Source of the DNA: Flavobacterium sp. N2820
GTDB taxonomy: Bacteria > Bacteroidota > Bacteroidia > Flavobacteriales > Flavobacteriaceae
Length of the DNA: 64,000 bases
Reading direction: 5' to 3'
NCBI RefSeq assembly: GCF_025947285.1
Contig: NZ_CP110008.1
Span: forward strand, 1,054,001-1,118,000
Positions 42,055-52,435 of this stretch are shown piece by piece (position 1 is the stretch's first letter; the number at the start of each line of letters is the position of its first letter). The notes below the pieces were generated by a model that was not told the DNA's origin, did not search any database, and saw only the letters and a list, made by a program, of their open reading frames with translations. The position numbers and the translations under genes are program-made.

Positions 42055-44763
42055 TTAATCTAAAGACAACGTTATTTGTCCGTCGTCGTCTAATTCAGTT
42101 TGAATATCGTCTGAAATATTGTTTTCTCCAGCAACTTCGATTTCTTCAGGAGCAATTTCTTCAGGTTCTTCGTAAGGCAATGGATCTAATAAATTAATTT
42201 GTTTCAACTTATCAGCAGTCAATTGGTTACCTAAAGCTTTGATGCCTTTAACCGCAATAAATTGCTCTAAATCAATTGTTTGATTTTCTTTTTGAACACC
42301 TTTTACTTTGGCAAAAATAACCTCAGCAACTGGACGCCAATCGGTAGAAACAATCTCTAATTGCGATTTTTCGTGTTCGGTAATAAAAATTTCCTCTTTA
42401 TTTTCGTTTTCAATTAAGAAACGTTTTACAAAATAACGGTCTTTTTCACCATCGTAATAAATACACGAAATCGGTTTATTTGGATTCCATTTTTCCAACA
42501 CAATCATATCTTCATCAAAGTGTGTGGTTAATTCTGGAATAATAGTTTTTAGTTTTCCAGATTGGTTCACAATCAACAAACGATCATTTGGACGAAATTC
42601 GCCTAACAACTCACCTCTTCCATCGACATTTAATCGTTGTACTGTGTCATCAAACCAAACTTTTCTCGGACGTAAAGTCGAAATTCCTTTCTCTTTTAAC
42701 TCGATTTTTTTGATTGGATATTTGGTTACTGTATTACCTCGTGAAGCTCTTCCTTTGATAGCTATATCAGAGAAATCAACATCCCATTTCAGTTTTTTCA
42801 CGCTTCCTACTTGACGTAATAAAATCGTTACTACTTCTGCTTCTCCGTTTGGATTGGCAGAGAAATAAGACACCATTGAACCTGGTTTTTCTTGTGTTAA
42901 ATCGTAAAATTTATCACGAGTTACACCTGAAACATTGAAACGTTTGATAAAAGTCGAACCGTTTTTACCATCACGATACATCATGTTGTAAATGGTTCGT
43001 TTGTCGTTTTTATCAAAAACAGCGATGTGAATAATATCTTTTCCTACGAATTTTTTATCATCCACTTTTGCTACCATCATTTTTCCATCGCGAAGGAATA
43101 CAATTACATCGTCGATATCTGAACAATCAGCAACGTATTCGTCTTTCTTTAAGCCTGTTCCAAAGAAACCTTCTTCTTTGTTCACGTATAGTTTTGTGTT
43201 TCTCAAAACTACTTTCGTAGCTTCAATATTATCAAAACTTCTTAATTCAGTTTGACGCTCGCGCCCTTTTCCGTATTTGTCTTTTAGTTTTTGGAAGAAA
43301 TCAATCGTATAATCAATAATATGATCTAAATGAAACTTGACTTGTTCCATTTCAGCTTCCAGTTTCGAAATCGCTTCATCCGCTTTATCCGAGTCAAAAC
43401 GTGTAATACGAATCATTGGAATTTGCGTTAATTTTTGCAAATCATCATCGTTAATTTCTCGAACAAATGATTTTAAAAACGGCTCAAATCGGTCATACAT
43501 ATATTTGTACAACGATTCTCTGTCGGAATACAATTTGAAGTCGATGTACATTTCTTCACGAATGAAAATCTTTTCTAACGTAGAGAAATGCCATTTATTT
43601 TCTAATTCGTCCAACTGAATTTCCAATTCGCGTTTGAGCAAATCAACCGTTCTGTTGGTCGAAATTTTCAACATATCAGAAACCCCAATAAACAACGGTT
43701 TATGATTTGCAATCACACAGCCTAAAGGCGCCACCGAAGTTTCGCAAGCTGTGAATGCATACAACGCATCAATTGTTTTATCGGGAGAAACACCAGCTGG
43801 CAAATGAATTAAAATTTCAACCTCAGCAGCCGTGTTGTCTTCAATTTTCTTGATTTTGATTTTCCCCTTTTCGTTGGCTTTCAAAATACTATCAATCAAC
43901 GTAGATGTATTGGTTGAAAACGGAATTTGGGTAATCACCAAAGTTTGTTTGTCTAACTGCCCAATTTTGGCACGCACACGCACGCGTCCACCACGTAATC
44001 CATCATTATAATTGGAAACATCAGCAATACCTGCGGTTGGAAAATCAGGAAATAAGGTAAAAGGTTTCCCTTTTAATATTTTGATAGACGAGTCTATTAA
44101 TTCGTTAAAATTGTGTGGTAACACTTTGGTCGATAAACCTACGGCAATACCTTCAGCGCCTTGTGCTAACAACAATGGAAACTTCACCGGAAGATTAATT
44201 GGTTCGGCACGACGACCATCGTATGACATTCCCCATTCGGTAATTTTTGGCGAATACAACACATCGTGACCAAATTTTGAAATTCGGGCCTCAATGTAAC
44301 GGGAAGCTGCTGCACTATCTCCTGTTAAGATATTTCCCCAGTTTCCTTGCATATCGATGATTAGGTCTTTTTGACCAATTTGCACCATGGCATCACCAAT
44401 ACTCGCATCTCCGTGAGGGTGATACTGCATGGTGTGACCAACGATATTGGCTACTTTATTGTAACGCCCATCATCTAACTCTTTCATGGAATGCATAATA
44501 CGACGTTGTACCGGTTTAAAACCGTCTTCAATCGCTGGAACTGCACGTTCTAGAATTACATACGAAGCGTAGTCCAAAAACCAATCTTTGTACATTCCTG
44601 TAACTTTGGTAATGGTGTCTTCTGGATTTTCGTTGTTTTCGTAAAAATGATGTCCTGTTGAAACACGAATATCTTCAAAACCTTCCTCATTTGTGGATTG
44701 GTCTTGATTATTGAAATTTTCGTCTTCGTTTGGAATGATGTTATCTTCTTCTTCGTCTTTCAT
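42055..44763 (-). CDS. parC: DNA topoisomerase IV subunit A
   Basis: ParC cleaves and rejoins DNA to unlink chromosomes. The 902-residue protein has the winged-helix core with YHPHGDASIGDAM (quinolone-resistance region), the active-site Tyr in ASRYIEARIS, and a C-terminal beta-pinwheel region (about 560-860). An acidic tail follows (EEIAPEEIEV, DDDGQ). It lies 73 bases from parE, as usual. I call it ParC not GyrA from pairing with a 618-residue ParE and the tail. Confidence 0.93.
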   Translation of the reverse strand: MKDEEEDNIIPNEDENFNNQDQSTNEEGFEDIRVSTGHHFYENNENPEDTITKVTGMYKDWFLDYASYVILERAVPAIEDGFKPVQRRIMHSMKELDDGRYNKVANIVGHTMQYHPHGDASIGDAMVQIGQKDLIIDMQGNWGNILTGDSAAASRYIEARISKFGHDVLYSPKITEWGMSYDGRRAEPINLPVKFPLLLAQGAEGIAVGLSTKVLPHNFNELIDSSIKILKGKPFTLFPDFPTAGIADVSNYNDGLRGGRVRVRAKIGQLDKQTLVITQIPFSTNTSTLIDSILKANEKGKIKIKKIEDNTAAEVEILIHLPAGVSPDKTIDALYAFTACETSVAPLGCVIANHKPLFIGVSDMLKISTNRTVDLLKRELEIQLDELENKWHFSTLEKIFIREEMYIDFKLYSDRESLYKYMYDRFEPFLKSFVREINDDDLQKLTQIPMIRITRFDSDKADEAISKLEAEMEQVKFHLDHIIDYTIDFFQKLKDKYGKGRERQTELRSFDNIEATKVVLRNTKLYVNKEEGFFGTGLKKDEYVADCSDIDDVIVFLRDGKMMVAKVDDKKFVGKDIIHIAVFDKNDKRTIYNMMYRDGKNGSTFIKRFNVSGVTRDKFYDLTQEKPGSMVSYFSANPNGEAEVVTILLRQVGSVKKLKWDVDFSDIAIKGRASRGNTVTKYPIKKIELKEKGISTLRPRKVWFDDTVQRLNVDGRGELLGEFRPNDRLLIVNQSGKLKTIIPELTTHFDEDMIVLEKWNPNKPISCIYYDGEKDRYFVKRFLIENENKEEIFITEHEKSQLEIVSTDWRPVAEVIFAKVKGVQKENQTIDLEQFIAVKGIKALGNQLTADKLKQINLLDPLPYEEPEEIAPEEIEVAGENNISDDIQTELDDDGQITLSLD

Positions 44764-44823
44764 TTTTATGCTGAATTATTTTCAGTATATTTTTTAAGTT
44801 CAAAATCACTGCTCACTATAAAC

Positions 44824-44837
44824 TGAACACTGAATAC
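44824..44837. repeat. two heptamer units at the parE stop
   Basis: TGAACAC and TGAATAC lie end-to-end against the parE stop, matching the units of the array at 34070-34139. It is the same gene-end position on the same strand. Confidence 0.6.
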
Positions 44838-46693
44838 TAATTCTTCTCTACCACATCCAACTCCACTTTCAAATTATTAATGATAAACTCTTGGCGGTCT
44901 GGGGTGTTTTTACCCATGTAGAACTCTAACAAGGTTTCAATAGAAGTGGCTTTATCTAACATAACAGGATCTAATCGAATGTCTTGCCCAATGAAATGTT
45001 TGAACTCATCTGGCGAAATTTCTCCTAATCCTTTGAATCGGGTGATTTCTGGTTTTGGCTTTAGTTTTTCAATGGCGTTTACTCGTTCTTCTTCGCTGTA
45101 GCAATAAATCGTTTCTTTTTTATTTCGCACACGGAACAAAGGCGTTTGTAAAATATACAAATGTCCGTCTTTAATCAACTCAGGGAAAAACTGCAAGAAA
45201 AACGTAATCAACAACAAGCGAATGTGCATTCCATCGACATCGGCATCGGTTGCAATTACGATATTGTTGTAACGTAAATCGCCCATGTCTTCCTCGATGT
45301 TTAATGCAGCTTGTAATAAATTGAATTCTTCGTTTTCGTATACAATTTTCTTTGTCATTCCATACGAATTCAACGGCTTACCACGTAAACTAAAAACCGC
45401 TTGCGTATTCACATCACGACTCTTCGTAATGGAACCAGAAGCCGAATCTCCCTCAGTAATAAAAAGCGTACTTTCTAAACTTCTTGGGTTTTTAGCATCG
45501 GTTAAATGTACACGACAATCGCGTAATTTTTTATTATGCAGACTGGCTTTTTTAGCGCGGTCTTTGGCTAATTTTCGAATACCTGAAAGCTCTTTACGTT
45601 CGCGTTCGGCTTGTAAAATCTTACGCAATAACGCATCAGCAACTTCTGGATTTTTATGTAAAAAATTATCTAACTTCGTTTTGATGAAATCATTCACAAA
45701 CGAACGCACCGAAGGCCCATTCGGACCAATATCGGTAGAACCTAATTTGGTTTTAGTTTGCGATTCGAAAACCGGTTCTTCTACTTTAACAGCAATAGCG
45801 GAAACTATGGATTTACGAATATCCGAAGCTTCAAAAGGTTTGTTGTAAAACTCTTTGATGGTTTTTACAATCGCCTCACGAAAAGCACCTAAATGCGTTC
45901 CTCCTTGCGTAGTATTTTGTCCGTTAACAAACGAATGATATTCTTCTGAATATTGCGATTTACTGTGTGTAATAGCCACTTCGATATCGTCGCCCAACAA
46001 ATGAATCGTTGGATACACCATATCGTCTTCGTGAATGGCTTCTTCTAATAAATCTTTTAAACCGTTATCAGAAAAATACTTTTCACCATTGTAATAAATG
46101 ACTAATCCCGTATTTAGATAACAGTAATTTTTGAGCATCTTGATGATGTACTCATTACGGTATTTGTAGTTCTTGAAAATCGCCTCATCAGCAATAAACG
46201 AAACTTTGGTTCCTTTACGCTTGGTTGTTTCTTGAACGTCTTCTTCTAAGGTTAGATTTCCGGCAGAGAATTCCGCTGCTTTTTGTTGGTTATCACGCAC
46301 CGATTCTACTCGGAAATAATTGGAAAGTGCATTTACGGCTTTTGTACCGACACCATTTAAACCTACTGATTTTTTGAAGGCTTTGGAATCGTATTTTCCA
46401 CCCGTATTCATTTTGGAAACTACATCGACTACTTTTCCTAACGGAATGCCTCGACCATAATCGCGCACCGTAACGAGTTTGTCTTTGATGGTAACTTCTA
46501 TGGTTTTTCCGGCACCCATGACAAATTCATCGATACAGTTATCCAATACTTCTTTTAATAAAATATAAATACCATCATCGGGCGAAGAACCATCACCTAG
46601 TTTTCCGATATACATACCGGGACGCATACGAATGTGTTCTTTCCAATCTAAGGAACGTATATTGTCTTCGGTGTATTGATTTTGCTCTAACAT
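44837..46693 (-). CDS. parE: DNA topoisomerase IV subunit B
   Basis: ParE provides ATPase and TOPRIM functions for the topoisomerase. The protein is about 618 residues from the start at 46693 ([11 protein letters not shown]); an upstream in-frame ATG gives 632 but lacks family support. Motifs are [22 protein letters not shown] and [14 protein letters not shown] (GHKL ATPase), then TEGDSASGS and [11 protein letters not shown] (TOPRIM). It precedes parC in one operon. Confidence 0.94.
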   Translation of the reverse strand: MLEQNQYTEDNIRSLDWKEHIRMRPGMYIGKLGDGSSPDDGIYILLKEVLDNCIDEFVMGAGKTIEVTIKDKLVTVRDYGRGIPLGKVVDVVSKMNTGGKYDSKAFKKSVGLNGVGTKAVNALSNYFRVESVRDNQQKAAEFSAGNLTLEEDVQETTKRKGTKVSFIADEAIFKNYKYRNEYIIKMLKNYCYLNTGLVIYYNGEKYFSDNGLKDLLEEAIHEDDMVYPTIHLLGDDIEVAITHSKSQYSEEYHSFVNGQNTTQGGTHLGAFREAIVKTIKEFYNKPFEASDIRKSIVSAIAVKVEEPVFESQTKTKLGSTDIGPNGPSVRSFVNDFIKTKLDNFLHKNPEVADALLRKILQAERERKELSGIRKLAKDRAKKASLHNKKLRDCRVHLTDAKNPRSLESTLFITEGDSASGSITKSRDVNTQAVFSLRGKPLNSYGMTKKIVYENEEFNLLQAALNIEEDMGDLRYNNIVIATDADVDGMHIRLLLITFFLQFFPELIKDGHLYILQTPLFRVRNKKETIYCYSEEERVNAIEKLKPKPEITRFKGLGEISPDEFKHFIGQDIRLDPVMLDKATSIETLLEFYMGKNTPDRQEFIINNLKVELDVVEKN

Positions 46694-46816
46694 AGACAGA
46701 ATTTGGATTTTGTGCAATATAGCACATATCTCCAAAGATTGAAAGCCAGAAACTGATAAGTTATTGACAAAATGCGGTTAAGAACATAGAAAAAAGAAGA
46801 AAGGAAAAAGATAAAA

Positions 46817-47392
46817 TTAATCCAATTTTAGTGTTTTATATCTTTGTATCATTTCAGAATAATCTTTGTTTGGATAGACTTCCATAACTTTAATTTTCTT
46901 AGATGAAATAATTTTCAAATGTTTCTCAAAAGTAAATTCTTCACATATGTTTGCACGAGCAAAACCGAAATTTTTCCATTCGTTATTCTTGAAAGTAAAA
47001 TATTGAATCTTTCCCCAACAACCGATGTACCAATGTGGGAAAATAGAAAATTCCGAAAAACCATCTTTATTAATATCTCCTAAATTCTCAATTCCCGCAC
47101 CAATTGCATTATGTATTACAATTTGTTGGTCTGTAAACGAAAACTTAAAAGTAACATCACAAGCATTATTCACACAATCTCCGTCATAATCCTTTGTCAT
47201 ATTCAATATTTGAGGATAAATTCGAAATATCGTATCTGGAATTTTATCCGAATTTAAATCTCCAATTAAAAGTGTATCAACATTTTTTATTGTATCAGTA
47301 ACTTTATAATTGTTAAACTTCTTATCTTCAACTAAATCTTTTTTAGTCCAAAAAAATATAGTTGCAATTAAAGCAAATAAAAATAATTTCAT
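46817..47392 (-). CDS. exported protein of unknown function
   Basis: This 191-residue protein has an N-terminal hydrophobic segment (about residues 2-15) and FG-GAP-like repeats (LNSDKIPDTIFRIYP and IENLGDINKDGFSEFSIFP), which bind Ca in related proteins. I cannot name a family. It follows the TIGR02117-like gene by 21 bases. Confidence 0.65.
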   Translation of the reverse strand: MKLFLFALIATIFFWTKKDLVEDKKFNNYKVTDTIKNVDTLLIGDLNSDKIPDTIFRIYPQILNMTKDYDGDCVNNACDVTFKFSFTDQQIVIHNAIGAGIENLGDINKDGFSEFSIFPHWYIGCWGKIQYFTFKNNEWKNFGFARANICEEFTFEKHLKIISSKKIKVMEVYPNKDYSEMIQRYKTLKLD

Positions 47393-47413
47393 TTTGTAAA
47401 AATAATCAATCTA

Positions 47414-48085
47414 TTATTCATAATGTCTAAAAATGCCACTATCAGAAATTGTCCAAAGAGCGGCTTTTTGATTGGCAGCTTTTAAGGCTTGGTTTGCCCA
47501 AGAATTGCAGGTGTAAAATAGCGAATAACTTCCGTTAGCTTCATAAAAAACATCGTGTTTTCCGTAAACGGCTTCGGTTTCAATTTTTAGAAATTCACCA
47601 GATTTGGTTTGGAAAGACTCGTTAATGAATAGAATCAACTTTTTGTAATTATTGGATGAAATTTGAAGTTTTTTACAAGACTTACTTTCTTTCATCTCTT
47701 TGTAAAACGTTACATGCATTGCCGATGAACTCAATCCTGAAGCCGCTTTTAAAGCCGTACTTGCTTTTAAGTCTGCCCAAGTGGGAGTTTCTAAGTAAAA
47801 ACCTTTATCTCCCCAACCTAAAGCAACATAGTTCATTGTTGTGTCTTTTGCTTTAGTATGTTCAGTTTTGAGTTGGTTGGTCCAATCGTAATGTTCGCTT
47901 TTTAAAGGCAAAACAACATCGGTGTGCACTCCATTAGTTAGGATGTAAATTGGAATTTCTTTATGACTTTTTACCAAACCATCATTCACAGAAATATAGG
48001 AAAGTAAGGTAACCACAAGCAAATAACCAATAATCCCTAAAAGGAAAAATGTAGTGTATTTTAGGAATTTTTTGAAGACTTTCAT
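47414..48085 (-). CDS. TIGR02117/DUF2459-family protein
   Basis: This 223-residue protein has an N-terminal membrane segment (about 9-31) and the family signature VHTDVVLPLKSEHYDW, GWGDKGFYLETPTWAD and YTCNSWANQALK. Its structure suggests an NlpC/P60-like papain fold with Cys and His, but no function is known. It has a lipoprotein gene six bases upstream. Confidence 0.85.
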   Translation of the reverse strand: MKVFKKFLKYTTFFLLGIIGYLLVVTLLSYISVNDGLVKSHKEIPIYILTNGVHTDVVLPLKSEHYDWTNQLKTEHTKAKDTTMNYVALGWGDKGFYLETPTWADLKASTALKAASGLSSSAMHVTFYKEMKESKSCKKLQISSNNYKKLILFINESFQTKSGEFLKIETEAVYGKHDVFYEANGSYSLFYTCNSWANQALKAANQKAALWTISDSGIFRHYE

Positions 48086-48091
48086 TGCTTT

Positions 48092-48757
48092 TTATTTAAA
48101 CAAGTAATTGCTTTCGTACTCAAAACCTTCTTTTCGTAATAACTTTCTAAAATCGGCACGAGAAGGTGTTAAAACCACACTTGTAGTATCATTTTCAATT
48201 ATTTTGGCTTGAAATGGGATTTTTAGTTCTATTTTTAGTTTTGTAAAGTCTTTTTTGGTTCCTAGTTGAATGTGTTTTATGCCTAAACTCGAAACTTTAA
48301 TAATACTTGTCACATAATTTTCATCCACTTTTTTATTCAAAACCAAAGAAGATTTATATTCTTTAGCAATTTCGTTTTCGGCAAAGGAAAAAATGGTATC
48401 CAAACGTTCTACTTCAAAAGCAATTGTATCACCTTTAATGAATGTTTTATAACTTTTATTTTCTGATTTATCAAAAACTTGATTATTGCGCAATTCAAAT
48501 TCGGGAATAGAATCTAATTCTGATTTTAAAGCAGTAATTGTTTCAATTTCATTGATGCAAATATATTTTGATTCAATAACTAATCGATGTGAATAATCCA
48601 TCGCATAGGTTCCAATATACTTTTTAGGAAATTCAGTTATGATATCAACATTTGTGGGTTGGGCTTCAGAAAAATAGATAAAACTATTATTTAAAGCAGA
48701 TTCCTTACACGAAGTAAAAAAAAGGGTTGCTACTAGAAGGATTAGAAGATTTTTCAT
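48092..48757 (-). CDS. lipoprotein of unknown function
   Basis: The start at 48757 (MKNLLILLV) gives a proper lipobox (LFFTSCKE, Cys at residue 17); an earlier ATG adds 12 residues and spoils it. The 221-residue protein has no recognised family. It lies six bases upstream of the TIGR02117-like gene. Confidence 0.65.
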   Translation of the reverse strand: MKNLLILLVATLFFTSCKESALNNSFIYFSEAQPTNVDIITEFPKKYIGTYAMDYSHRLVIESKYICINEIETITALKSELDSIPEFELRNNQVFDKSENKSYKTFIKGDTIAFEVERLDTIFSFAENEIAKEYKSSLVLNKKVDENYVTSIIKVSSLGIKHIQLGTKKDFTKLKIELKIPFQAKIIENDTTSVVLTPSRADFRKLLRKEGFEYESNYLFK

Positions 48758-48804
48758 GGTAGTTTGATAGTTTGTTTTATTTTGCAAATACAAATGTTAT
48801 GCCA

Positions 48805-48835
48805 CAAAAAAACCGCTGAATTGCTTCAACGGTTT
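48805..48835 (-). terminator. terminator of ychF
   Basis: On the minus strand, AAACCGTTGAA and TTCAGCGGTTT pair around a 4-base loop with one mismatch, followed by a T-run. It lies 24 bases past the ychF stop. Confidence 0.8.
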
Positions 48836-48858
48836 CTCTATTTTCTATATTCTAAAAA

Positions 48859-49953
48859 TTACACATTAAAACGGAAATGCATCACATCGCCATCTTTTAC
48901 AATGTATTCTTTTCCTTCTACTCTTAATTTTCCAGCTTCTTTTACTTTAGCTTCTGAACCGTAGTTTGAGAAATCTTCGAATGCAATAACTTCTGCACGG
49001 ATGAATCCTTTTTCAAAATCGGTGTGAATTACTCCGGCTGCTTTTGGAGCTGTATCTCCAATATTGATAGTCCAAGCGCGAACTTCTTTAACACCCGCCG
49101 TGAAATACGTTTGTAATTTTAATAATTTGTAAGCGGCACGAATTAACACTGCCGAACCTGGCTCAGTCAATCCCATATCTTCTAAGAATACTTGACGCTC
49201 TTCATAGCTTTCTAATTCAGTAATATCGGCTTCTGCTCCTACTGAAAGAATGATTACTTCTGCTTGTTCGTCTTTTACTAATTCACGAACTTGATCTACA
49301 TATTTGTTTCCGTTTACTGCCGAAGCTTCGTCTACATTACATACATATAAAACAGGTTTTGTGGTAATTAATTGGAATTCTTCCATCATATCAACTTCAT
49401 CTTGATTTTGAGGAATTACTGTACGAGCTGATTTTCCCGCTAATAATGTTTCACGAATTCTATCTAATAACGCTTTTTCAGCTTGTGCTTCTTTATTTCC
49501 AGTTTTTGCTGCACGATTGGTTTTTTCCAAACGTTTTTCAACCGTTTCTAAGTCTTTTAATTGCAATTCGATATCAATCGTTTCTTTATCGCGAATTGGA
49601 TTGACATTACCATCAACGTGCACGATATTATCGTTATCAAAACAACGTAAAACATGAATAATTGCATTACATTCTCTAATGTTTCCTAAGAATTGATTTC
49701 CTAAACCTTCACCTTTACTTGCTCCTTTTACCAATCCAGCAATATCTACGATATCTACCGTTGCCATTTGCACTCGTTCTGGTTTAACCAATTCCTCCAA
49801 ACGATTAATACGTGGATCTGGAACGTTTACCACACCAATATTGGGTTCAATAGTACAAAATGGAAAGTTTGCACTTTGCGCTTTTGCATTAGACAAACAA
49901 TTAAATAAAGTTGATTTTCCAACATTTGGTAATCCTACAATTCCTGCTTTCAT
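48859..49953 (-). CDS. ychF: redox-regulated GTPase/ATPase YchF
   Basis: YchF is an Obg-related P-loop protein that binds ribosomes and hydrolyses ATP. From the preferred start at 49953 (MKAGIVGLPNVGKST) it has 364 residues: the P-loop GLPNVGKST, DIAGLVKGASKGEGLGNQFL and a C-terminal TGS domain (about 270-360). The upstream in-frame ATG adds nine residues without family support. Confidence 0.95.
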   Translation of the reverse strand: MKAGIVGLPNVGKSTLFNCLSNAKAQSANFPFCTIEPNIGVVNVPDPRINRLEELVKPERVQMATVDIVDIAGLVKGASKGEGLGNQFLGNIRECNAIIHVLRCFDNDNIVHVDGNVNPIRDKETIDIELQLKDLETVEKRLEKTNRAAKTGNKEAQAEKALLDRIRETLLAGKSARTVIPQNQDEVDMMEEFQLITTKPVLYVCNVDEASAVNGNKYVDQVRELVKDEQAEVIILSVGAEADITELESYEERQVFLEDMGLTEPGSAVLIRAAYKLLKLQTYFTAGVKEVRAWTINIGDTAPKAAGVIHTDFEKGFIRAEVIAFEDFSNYGSEAKVKEAGKLRVEGKEYIVKDGDVMHFRFNV

Positions 49954-50156
49954 TATGAATGTATTTTTAAAAGTGTGCAAATATAGTTTAAAAGTTGGAA
50001 AGCCACAAAGTTTGACCCAAAGCGTGTGTTCATTTATTTTATTACAATCAAATTAAACTAAACTTGGAAATATGTAACAATTCTTTTTTATTGTATAACA
50101 TGACTTATAGATTGAAATCTATCTTTATAACTTATTAATATTTAACATCATACATC

Positions 50157-50693
50157 ATGAAATCATTATTTATCGCTACACTTTTTTTATTTTCAACCCA
50201 TTCAGTACTAGGGCAAAATAAAAATGTAAAAGACGAAACAAAAACCACCACCACCACAGTTACAGATTCAAAAGGTGAAAAAACATATGTAAAAAAAGAA
50301 AATACGAGAGAAGTTCAAAACATTGAATTGAAAGAACAAGAACCTAAAAACATCAATATGGATTTGAAGGATTCGCCAGTAGTTATAGAAAACACAACAA
50401 CTGTAACCAATCCAGATGGTTCAACACGAACTGTAGATATTGATCGTTCATCTGTTTATTTGTTTAATAATAAAAAATATGATATTGCTCTAGATAGTAA
50501 GGGATATCGTATTTTATCTGAAGATGGTAAAGAAAAAGCTTTTTTGAGAAAAACAACCACGAATAGTTTTATCTATCATTATAAAAACAATACTGCAATT
50601 GCATATTTTGATGTGGAAGGAAATTTAGTTTTAGAAAAATATAATTCAAATTCGGATACAATTTCATTTGAAAAATATATTGCCTTAAAATAA
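50157..50693 (+). CDS. secreted protein of unknown function
   Basis: This 178-residue protein has a signal peptide (ending VLGQ) and a Thr/Lys-rich region (TKTTTTTVTDSKGEKTYV) before a beta-rich C-terminal half (DIDRSSVYLFNNKKYDIALD). No family recognised. It is alone, with a small inverted repeat (ATAGATT-GA-AATCTAT at 50107-50122) in the upstream region. Confidence 0.6.
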   Translation: MKSLFIATLFLFSTHSVLGQNKNVKDETKTTTTTVTDSKGEKTYVKKENTREVQNIELKEQEPKNINMDLKDSPVVIENTTTVTNPDGSTRTVDIDRSSVYLFNNKKYDIALDSKGYRILSEDGKEKAFLRKTTTNSFIYHYKNNTAIAYFDVEGNLVLEKYNSNSDTISFEKYIALK

Positions 50694-50710
50694 AATCACA
50701 ATTGCTATGA

Positions 50711-50744
50711 AAAAAAAATCCTGATTTGCATCAGGATTTTTTTT
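50711..50744. terminator. bidirectional terminator between the secreted protein gene and the ferredoxin gene
   Basis: AAAAAAAATCCTGA and TCAGGATTTTTTTT form a 14-bp stem with a 6-base loop, between convergent genes. Its right end touches the stop of the ferredoxin gene. Confidence 0.9.
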
Positions 50745-51093
50745 ATTCGTTATGTAAAAAAGATTGTCTATTTAAAAGCGTTTCTTCGCTTTCTACGTGA
50801 TTATCATCTGGCACACAACAATCTACAGGACATACCGCTGCACATTGAGGTTCTTCATGAAAACCTTTACATTCAGTACATTTTCCTGGAACAATATAAT
50901 AAATATCATCTGATACTGGTGTTTGCGCTGCATCAGCATCAACTTCAGTTCCATCTGGTAAAATTACTTTTCCACTCAATTTTGTACCATCTTTCCATCT
51001 CCAATCATCTGCGCCTTCATAAATTGCAGTGTTTGGACATTCAGGCTCACAAGCGCCACAGTTAATACATTCGTCTGTTATAATAATTGCCAT
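50743..51093 (-). CDS. 4Fe-4S dicluster ferredoxin
   Basis: This 116-residue protein has a first cluster motif [19 protein letters not shown] and a second [21 protein letters not shown], in which the CxxC-x-CxxxCP pattern holds an 8-residue insertion. It is a cytosolic electron carrier, resembling ferredoxins next to acyl-CoA reductase in other Flavobacteria. The divergent acyl-CoA reductase gene supports that link. Confidence 0.9.
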   Translation of the reverse strand: MAIIITDECINCGACEPECPNTAIYEGADDWRWKDGTKLSGKVILPDGTEVDADAAQTPVSDDIYYIVPGKCTECKGFHEEPQCAAVCPVDCCVPDDNHVESEETLLNRQSFLHNE

Positions 51094-51100
51094 GTTTTTC

Positions 51101-51130
51101 AGTTTAATTGTTTAAAAGTTTAATTGTTTA
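51101..51130. repeat. 14-bp direct repeat in front of the ferredoxin gene
   Basis: AGTTTAATTGTTTA occurs at 51101-51114 and at 51117-51130. Further A/T-rich words repeat just beyond (CTTTTGCC twice). It lies 8 bases from the ferredoxin ATG; such runs are common in flavobacterial intergenic DNA. Confidence 0.55.
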
Positions 51131-51233
51131 GTTTTTTTACTAAGTTTTCAAACTTTTGCCTTTTGCCTAATTACTAATTACTTATTTTTGCGCTACAAAA
51201 ATACAATGTAAACCAAATATAAACAAGTTACAA

Positions 51234-52292
51234 ATGTTACAAAGTGAAATAAAATCGAGTTTTGTTGAATTAGGGAATTTTTTACGTCAATTTTCTTTAG
51301 AAAAAAACACCAAAGACGTGTCGGTTTTGCAAAACGATTTATTTTATGTTGATTTCATTTCGTTAGTTGAATTATCGCAATCACACAATGGTTGGTTTAC
51401 TCCCGAGCAAGTTTATTTTAGTGTTCAATCTTGGGCAAAAGCATTAACAGAAACCAACCTAAACCAATGGCTTTCTCCTTACGATTTTTCAAAAACAACA
51501 CCCGAAAAAATAGGATTAGTTTTAGCAGGAAATATTCCTTTAGTAGGTTTTCATGATTTTCTTTCGGTACTAATTTCTGGGCATGATGTATTGGTTAAAA
51601 CGTCTTCAAACGACCAACATTTATTAAAATTTCTAGCAAAATATTTAATTTCCATTCAACCCGAACTTAACTCAAAAATAACATTTGTTGAAGGAAAATT
51701 AGAAGGTTTTGATGCCGTAATTGCCACCGGAAGTAACAATACAGCGCGTTATTTTGAATTTTATTTTAAAGACAAACCAAGTATTATTCGTAAAAACAGA
51801 AATTCGGTTGCTGTTTTAGATGGAACTGAATCACATGAAGATTTAGTGGGTTTGGGTGAAGATATTTTTCGATATTTTGGATTAGGTTGTCGAAATGTTT
51901 CAAAACTATTTGTTCCTAAAGATTACAATTTTGATGCTTTTTTTAAAGCAATGTATGAATACCGTGAGGTAATTCAATATGAAAAATATGCGAATAATTA
52001 CGATTACAACAAAGCGGTTTTCTTAATGAGTAATTTTCAATTATTGGACAATGAATTTTTAACAATTAAAGAAGATTCTAGTTACGCCTCACCTATTTCC
52101 TCAGTATTTTATGAATTTTATGAGAACATAGACGAGATAAAAAATCGACTAAACACTGATGCAGAACAAATTCAATGTGTGGTTTCTAACAACCTAATTG
52201 AAAACAGTGTTTCTTTTGGGCAAACACAACAACCAAGACTGTGGGATTATGCAGATAATGTTGATACGCTTGCCTTTTTATCAAAAATATAA
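51234..52292 (+). CDS. acyl-CoA reductase (LuxC-like)
   Basis: This 352-residue protein belongs to the acyl-CoA reductase family: GNIPLVGFHDFLSVL and DVLVKTSSNDQHLL near the N-terminal half and GLGCRNVSKLFVP with the active-site Cys near the middle. It would reduce an acyl-CoA to aldehyde. It is divergent from the ferredoxin gene and upstream of serC. Confidence 0.88.
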   Translation: MLQSEIKSSFVELGNFLRQFSLEKNTKDVSVLQNDLFYVDFISLVELSQSHNGWFTPEQVYFSVQSWAKALTETNLNQWLSPYDFSKTTPEKIGLVLAGNIPLVGFHDFLSVLISGHDVLVKTSSNDQHLLKFLAKYLISIQPELNSKITFVEGKLEGFDAVIATGSNNTARYFEFYFKDKPSIIRKNRNSVAVLDGTESHEDLVGLGEDIFRYFGLGCRNVSKLFVPKDYNFDAFFKAMYEYREVIQYEKYANNYDYNKAVFLMSNFQLLDNEFLTIKEDSSYASPISSVFYEFYENIDEIKNRLNTDAEQIQCVVSNNLIENSVSFGQTQQPRLWDYADNVDTLAFLSKI

Positions 52293-52435
52293 TTACATTA
52301 TTACTATTTATTTGCAAAATCTACAAGGTTTTCGTTAATAACATGGCGGAATTATTATCAAATTATAACTCGTTTTTTAATCGCTATTTCCGAAATTTGC
52401 TTTTTTAAAAAACATACATAACTACAATAAACATA

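Noticed and set aside
42524..44269. Plus-strand frames opposite parC and parE
   Set aside because: They are shadows of strongly conserved topoisomerase genes and have no independent support.
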